Assembly: GCF_900156895.1 (NCBI RefSeq)
Contig: NZ_FTPD01000005.1
Span: forward strand, 83,977-147,976
DNA: 64,000 bases
Direction: 5' to 3'
Origin: Mesorhizobium prunaredense
GTDB lineage: Bacteria > Pseudomonadota > Alphaproteobacteria > Rhizobiales > Rhizobiaceae
Positions 60,092 through 64,000 of this stretch are shown one piece after another. The number at the start of each line of letters is the position of its first letter. Positions within the stretch are counted from its first letter, which is position 1. The translations under genes and the position numbers were made by a program. The notes under the pieces are model-generated. The model was not told the origin of the DNA and searched no databases. It saw only the letters and a list, made by a program, of their open reading frames with translations.

Positions 60092-60676
60092 TCAACGCGG
60101 TCGCCGCAGCATCGGGACGAGCGTCGGCGATGAACCGATCTGGATCGCGCCGAGCGGTTCGAAGCCGTGGCGCTGGTAGAACGGAATGTTGCGCGGGTTC
60201 GAGGATTCCAGATAGGCGGGCGCGTGATCGCGATCGCACTGCGCGAGCGCGTATACCATCAAGGCGTCGCCGAGACCTTCGCCCTGATGCGCCGGGTCGA
60301 CGCCGATCACGGGCAAGTACCAATGCGGTTCGGCCGGATGATACTTGGCCATCTGCTCGAATATAGCGGCGACTTCAGGGGCAAGAGAGGGCGCAACCGT
60401 GCTCTCGACTACCGCACCAAGCCCTTCCTCGTCGGGATGCACACCGGGCGACAGCCACAGCGCCGTCCCGACATAGCCATCGGTGCAAAAGCCGCTTCCG
60501 TTTGAGAATGCCCTGGCCCCGAAGGCGCGGACCAGTCGCGGCATGGCCGCAAGGTACTGGTGTGCATGCGGCCAGGTCCATCGCGCCATGGGATCGGCTG
60601 CAAACGCCAGCACGATTGTTCCGATCGCCGGGTCTTCATCGACCGCGGCCATAACCCTCACTGTCGGCGATTTCAT
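60092..60676 (-). CDS. GNAT-family N-acetyltransferase
   Basis: A 194-residue acetyltransferase. The acetyl-CoA-binding motif is LPVIGVDPAHQGEGLGDALM (motif A, with Q/R-x-x-G-x-G/A), and YLESSNPRNIPFYQRHGFEPLG is the motif B region. The start is the ATG of MKSPTVRVM with TTGGAGGG upstream. The N-terminal third is unlike generic GNATs and may define the substrate. It has no operon partner; the nitrilase gene converges on it. Substrate unknown. Confidence 0.85.
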   Translation of the reverse strand: MKSPTVRVMAAVDEDPAIGTIVLAFAADPMARWTWPHAHQYLAAMPRLVRAFGARAFSNGSGFCTDGYVGTALWLSPGVHPDEEGLGAVVESTVAPSLAPEVAAIFEQMAKYHPAEPHWYLPVIGVDPAHQGEGLGDALMVYALAQCDRDHAPAYLESSNPRNIPFYQRHGFEPLGAIQIGSSPTLVPMLRRPR

Positions 60677-60881
60677 GCTGCCCTCCAAGCGACACAGGTG
60701 GTTCGACGAGGCGCCCGCGCCCGCAACGGGCGCCGCAACAAGCGGGCAGGGATCAGGCAGTCCATCGGAAACCGCCCCACATCTGGCTACCATGTTTCGC
60801 CTCCGGCGTTAAGTTTAACGCCTGACGCAACAAGTTGTTTCGAGAAACGGAAAGGAAACCCCGAGGAAGGAGACAGGAGCG

Positions 60882-60989
60882 ATGACGAAACACAAGACCG
60901 GAACACGCGAGGAATGGCTCGGAGCGCGGCTCGCACTGCTCGAGGCGGAGAAACGGCATTTTCCTTTCTGCCGTGCCTTCGATCCGTAA
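60882..60989 (+). pseudogene. N-terminal remnant of a DUF899 gene
   Basis: A 35-codon frame, MTKHKTGTREEWLGARLALL then EAEK, reproduces the opening of DUF899 (thioredoxin-like) proteins. It then changes to unrelated sequence (RHFPFCRAFDP) and stops. About 85% of the expected gene is absent. A good AGGAAGGAGA site remains upstream. It is a leftover from a deletion. Confidence 0.65.
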
Positions 60990-61052
60990 TGCCGCGGTGG
61001 GCGCAGATCCGCCTCCTGACGATCGTGCGCGTCCGCCCTGCCGCCGGGCCGG

Positions 61053-61469
61053 TCAGCCTGATGGCATCTTCTCGAAGGTCGTCAGCCCGGTTTCCATCCT
61101 GTCCCAGGGGAGGGCCCGGATACCGTAGGTCACCACGGTCGGATTGAACCGGCTCGGATCGTCGAGACTTCCGGCATAGACCGCGATCGGCTCCGGCATG
61201 GCGGCGAATGTCAGGTAGACCGGCGTTCCGCAGACCGGGCAGAACGAATGGATGTTATCGTTGCCGCTGTCGCCTGCAATGCGCCAGTCCGTCGCCGTGC
61301 CGGTGATCGTGACGTCTGCCCGCGACGGAAACGTCAGATAGGATTGGTGACCGGTGCCGCTTCTTTTCTGGCAATCGCGGCATTGGCAGTGGTTTTCGAA
61401 AATCGGGGCTGCCTTTGCCTCGTAGCGGACCGCGCCGCACGCGCATCCGCCGGTGTAGAGAGTGCTCAT
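61053..61469 (-). CDS. GFA-family protein (glutathione-dependent formaldehyde-activating-like)
   Basis: A 138-residue zinc protein with the Cys pattern of the family: GGCACGAVRYEA, ENHCQCRDCQKRSG and HSFCPVCGTPVYL. Most members, despite the name, have no proven formaldehyde role. The start is the ATG of MSTLYTGGCAC. It ends the short leftward unit that begins with the SRPBCC gene, 22 bp downstream of it. Confidence 0.85.
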   Translation of the reverse strand: MSTLYTGGCACGAVRYEAKAAPIFENHCQCRDCQKRSGTGHQSYLTFPSRADVTITGTATDWRIAGDSGNDNIHSFCPVCGTPVYLTFAAMPEPIAVYAGSLDDPSRFNPTVVTYGIRALPWDRMETGLTTFEKMPSG

Positions 61470-61491
61470 CTGCTCGGTCCTCTGTCCTGGG

Positions 61492-61968
61492 TCAGGCCGC
61501 CAGTTCGGACGCGCGCGGCTTGGCGAAGACATCGATCGCCTGACCTGTTTCGAGGAAGGATTTCAGGCTGGAGAGGACGATCGGCCAACCCTTTTTGATG
61601 CCGTTCGCCATGCCGCTGCCGGCTTCGAGGTCGTCATGGCTGACGGTCAGCCGGACCATGGCCTCGTATTCCTCGAGCTCGAAGGTCACTCGGCTGTAGC
61701 TCGCCGGATCGGACGCCTGCGAAGCGTTTGCCCAGGTGATGACGAGACGGGCCGGCGGCGACACCTCGACGACCTTGCCGACGAGCTCGACGGTCCGTTC
61801 GTCATTGGCGCGGATGTGCTCCCAGCTCGAGCCGGGCTTCCAGTCGGAGACGTTCTCGTGGCCCCAGTAGCGCCGTGCGAGGTCCGGTTTGGTTATCGCC
61901 TCGAACACCTTTCCCGGTGTCGAGACAATATAGGTCGTATAGATAAAGCTGATCGTTTCCTTGGTCAT
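61492..61968 (-). CDS. SRPBCC/AHSA1-domain protein
   Basis: A 158-residue START-like (Activator of Hsp90 ATPase homologue) protein: YIVSTPGKVFEAITKPDLARRYWGHEN at the N-terminus, then WANASQASDPASYSRVTFELEE and a C-terminal helix containing GWPIVLSSLKSFLETG. The start is the ATG of MTKETISFI; a longer upstream frame overlaps folP on the other strand. Such proteins bind hydrophobic ligands in a cavity. They often occur with an ArsR regulator, but none is present here. Function unknown. Confidence 0.85.
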   Translation of the reverse strand: MTKETISFIYTTYIVSTPGKVFEAITKPDLARRYWGHENVSDWKPGSSWEHIRANDERTVELVGKVVEVSPPARLVITWANASQASDPASYSRVTFELEEYEAMVRLTVSHDDLEAGSGMANGIKKGWPIVLSSLKSFLETGQAIDVFAKPRASELAA

Positions 61969-62073
61969 TGCTACGCTCCTTTTGTTTCGCGAGCATAGGT
62001 AGATGGGGAAACCGGGTTCGTGTGAGTGACAATCTTGTCGCGAATTGCATCTGATATGAAAAAAGGTTGACGC

Positions 62074-62925
62074 ATGACGCGCTGGCAGCTTGCTCATGGA
62101 CGGCATCTCGATCTTGGCGCGAAATCGTTGCTCATGGGGATTTTGAACGTCACGCCGGACAGTTTTTCCGACGGGGGAGAATTCGACCGGCCGGAGCGGG
62201 CGCTGCAGCAGGCGCGGCGCATGATCGGCGAGGGCGCGGCGATCATCGACGTCGGCGGCGAATCCACCCGGCCCGGCGCCGGTGCCGTTTCGGCGCGCGA
62301 GGAACAAGCGCGCATCCTGCCGGTCGTCGAGGCGCTGTCGTCCGACGGCGGCAGCCTGGTTTCGGTCGACACCTACAGGGCCGAGACGGCGCGGCTGGCG
62401 GTCGCCGCGGGCGCGCATATCGTCAACGACGTGCATGGCCTGCAGCGCGAACCCGACATCGCGCAGGTTGCGGCGGAAACCGGCGCCGGCCTGGTCATCA
62501 TGCACACCGGGCGCGGCCGCGAAAAACTGGCGGATGTGATCGCCGACCAGTTCCTGTTCCTGAACAGATCGCTGGAGATCGCGCGCGACGCCGGCATCCC
62601 GGACGAGCGGATCGTGCTCGACCCCGGCTTTGCTTTCGCCAAGGACGGCGAAGAAAACCTCGAGCTCATGGCTCGCTTCGGTGAATTGCGCGCGCTCGGT
62701 TTTCCATTGCTCGTCGGCACGTCACGCAAGCGCCTTGCCCGTCGCCTGGTCGGCGAAAGTGACGAGGGGCGAGACGTCGGCACAGCGGCAACAAGCGTCA
62801 TCCTGCGGCTGAAGGGCGCTTCGATCTTTCGCGTCCACAACGTTGCCGTCAATCGCGACGCACTGGCCTTCGCCGACGCGGTGCGCCAGCGCGAAACCGG
62901 GGAAGAGATCAGGCGGGCTCGGTGA
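62074..62925 (+). CDS. folP: Dihydropteroate synthase
   Basis: A 283-residue TIM-barrel enzyme that joins p-aminobenzoate to dihydropterin pyrophosphate in folate synthesis. All signatures are visible: GILNVTPDSFSDGGEF, IDVGGESTRPGA, VSVDTYRAETA, HIVNDVHG, LDPGFAFAKDGEENLELM and GTSRKRLARRL. The start is the ATG of MTRWQLAHG. In many rhizobia folP is next to folB and folK; here it is alone and its 3' end overlaps the convergent pqqE by 17 bases. Confidence 0.92.
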   Translation: MTRWQLAHGRHLDLGAKSLLMGILNVTPDSFSDGGEFDRPERALQQARRMIGEGAAIIDVGGESTRPGAGAVSAREEQARILPVVEALSSDGGSLVSVDTYRAETARLAVAAGAHIVNDVHGLQREPDIAQVAAETGAGLVIMHTGRGREKLADVIADQFLFLNRSLEIARDAGIPDERIVLDPGFAFAKDGEENLELMARFGELRALGFPLLVGTSRKRLARRLVGESDEGRDVGTAATSVILRLKGASIFRVHNVAVNRDALAFADAVRQRETGEEIRRAR

Positions 62926-64000
62926 CGACGCCGATCCGCCGGTAGACGAATTGTTCGTCGTTCGAAGGAATTGCCGCAGCACGCTGGGCTTCGTCGATCA
63001 GCATGGCCATGCGCGCATGGATCGGCGATTTCGCGCAAGCCGGGTCCGTCGCGGCGGCGTCGCCGGCAATCGCCATCGCCTGGCAGCGGCAGCCGCCCCA
63101 GTCGATCTCACGCCGTTCGCAGCTGCGACAGGGCTGCTGCATCCAGTCGGTGCCGCGAAAGGCGTTGAATGCCGGCGAGTCGGTCCAGATTTCGGCCAGG
63201 CTGCGCGGGCCGAAACGCTCAAAACTGAGCGACGGGATGGTCTGTGCGGCATGGCATGGCAGCACGGTGCCGTCCGGCGCCACCATGAACGCGTCGCGCG
63301 CCCAGCCGCCCATGCACGGCTTGGGGTAGATGGCGAAATAATCCGGCGTGACGAAATCGATGTTCATGATGCCGGTGAGCCGTTCGCGCGCCGCCGCGAC
63401 GATCTCCGCCTGACGGTCGACCGCAGCACGCTCGGGCATCAGTTGATCGCGATTGGTCAGCGCCCAGCCGGCATACTGCACGTTGGCGATCTCGAGCCGC
63501 TCCGCGCCCAGCGAAAGCGCCAGCTCGATGAATTCCGGCACTTCCTCGATGTTGTGGCGATGGATCGGCGCGTTGATGGTAAGCGGCAGGCCGGCCGCGC
63601 GGGCGCGGCGTGCCGTCTCCAGCTTCTTTTCGTGGCCGCCTTTGTGATTGCCGATGCGGTCGGTGGTCGCCGGCCGTGCGCCTTGAAAGCTCAGTTGCAG
63701 ATGGTCGAGCCCGGCTTCGGCAAATGCCTCGATGCGGCCTTCGGCAATGCCGACGCCGGCGGTGATCAGGTTGGTGTAGACGCCGCGCGCCGAAAGCCCG
63801 GCGATCAATTGCTCGAGGTCGCGGCGCAGCGTCGGTTCACCGCCCGACAGATGCACCTGGAGAACGCCGAGATCGGCGGCCTGCGAGAACAGGCCAAGCC
63901 AGGTCTGTGTATCGAGTTCGCGATTGGCTTTCAGCAATTCGAGCGGATTGGAGCAATACGGGCATTGCAGCGGGCAGCGATGCGTCAGTTCCGCCAGCAT
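62909..64000 (-). CDS. pqqE: PQQ biosynthesis radical SAM protein PqqE (partial, start beyond right edge)
   Basis: The radical SAM cluster motif is CPLQCPYCSNP at the visible N-terminus, followed by LSGGEPTLRRDLEQL. The C-terminal SPASM-type cysteines are in CMGGWARDAF and CRSCERREIDWGGCRCQ. PqqE crosslinks Glu and Tyr of the PqqA peptide, the first step of PQQ synthesis. Although an ATG lies at the very edge, family members have residues before LAELTHRCP, so the gene starts to the right. The rest of a pqq operon would be expected there. PQQ-dependent dehydrogenases are not seen in this window. Confidence 0.9.
   Translation of the reverse strand: MLAELTHRCPLQCPYCSNPLELLKANRELDTQTWLGLFSQAADLGVLQVHLSGGEPTLRRDLEQLIAGLSARGVYTNLITAGVGIAEGRIEAFAEAGLDHLQLSFQGARPATTDRIGNHKGGHEKKLETARRARAAGLPLTINAPIHRHNIEEVPEFIELALSLGAERLEIANVQYAGWALTNRDQLMPERAAVDRQAEIVAAARERLTGIMNIDFVTPDYFAIYPKPCMGGWARDAFMVAPDGTVLPCHAAQTIPSLSFERFGPRSLAEIWTDSPAFNAFRGTDWMQQPCRSCERREIDWGGCRCQAMAIAGDAAATDPACAKSPIHARMAMLIDEAQRAAAIPSNDEQFVYRRIGVVTEPA

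Overview
The window looks like chromosomal or megaplasmid DNA of a Mesorhizobium-like rhizobium. It is GC-rich and densely packed, and several small families typical of Rhizobiales are present (DUF1127, DUF6074, a MocE-type ferredoxin). It consists almost entirely of catabolic and transport operons, each beside its own regulator. No rRNA, tRNA, CRISPR array or intact mobile element was seen. Organism and functional assignments come from reading motifs by eye; no database search was possible.

Layout. (1) 1-9.7 kb: molybdenum cofactor and formate dehydrogenase block, with a MoeA fused to a periplasmic-binding-like domain (cut by the left edge), mobA, fdhD, a second moeA, a TusA-like sulfur carrier, and a two-gene NAD-dependent formate dehydrogenase (fused FdsG-FdsB, then FdsA). 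(2) 9.7-21 kb: a sugar-acid cluster with a CUT1-type ABC transporter, an RraA-like protein, a divergent FCD/GntR regulator and four different enolase-superfamily enzymes. (3) 21-28.7 kb: an amide/nitrile utilisation operon with an AmiC-like sensor, an AmiR-like ANTAR antiterminator, a leader carrying tandem hairpins and an intrinsic terminator, a nitrilase-family hydrolase and a Liv-type transporter whose permease and ATPase are fused. (4) 28.7-33.1 kb: a patchy region with a frameshifted recombinase remnant, an RTX-type protein, small rhizobial genes, a LysR regulator and a broken aldo/keto reductase.

(5) 33.1-43.2 kb: a rhizopine (moc)-like operon under a LacI-type repressor. It encodes a membrane di-iron hydroxylase, a CUT2-type sugar/inositol transporter, a Gfo/Idh/MocA dehydrogenase, a sugar isomerase, a MocE-type Rieske ferredoxin, a PanB-like protein that has lost its metal ligands, and a short RpiR-type regulator. 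(6) 43.4-55 kb: a self-contained shikimate/quinate degradation locus. One arm (pcaB, pcaG, pcaH, pcaC, pcaD, quiC) faces the other (shikimate/quinate dehydrogenase, TRAP transporter, aroQ, a BKACE family enzyme), with a TetR regulator between them and two matching operator-like palindromes. The usual pcaI, pcaJ and pcaF are absent, and a beta-keto acid cleavage enzyme sits where they might be expected. (7) 55-64 kb: a large BTAD/AAA regulator divergent from a nitrilase, with a decayed partial copy of that nitrilase between them, then small accessory enzymes, folP and the 3' part of pqqE.

One pattern crosses all systems: each of the four transporter operons (two sugar ABC, one Liv-type ABC, one TRAP) has a strong stem-loop just after its binding-protein gene, as expected if the binding protein is made in excess over the membrane parts. 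The points most worth following up are the BKACE closure of the beta-ketoadipate route, the ANTAR attenuator, the moc-like operon with its unusual PanB homologue, and the nitrilase remnant whose catalytic Glu codon has become a stop.
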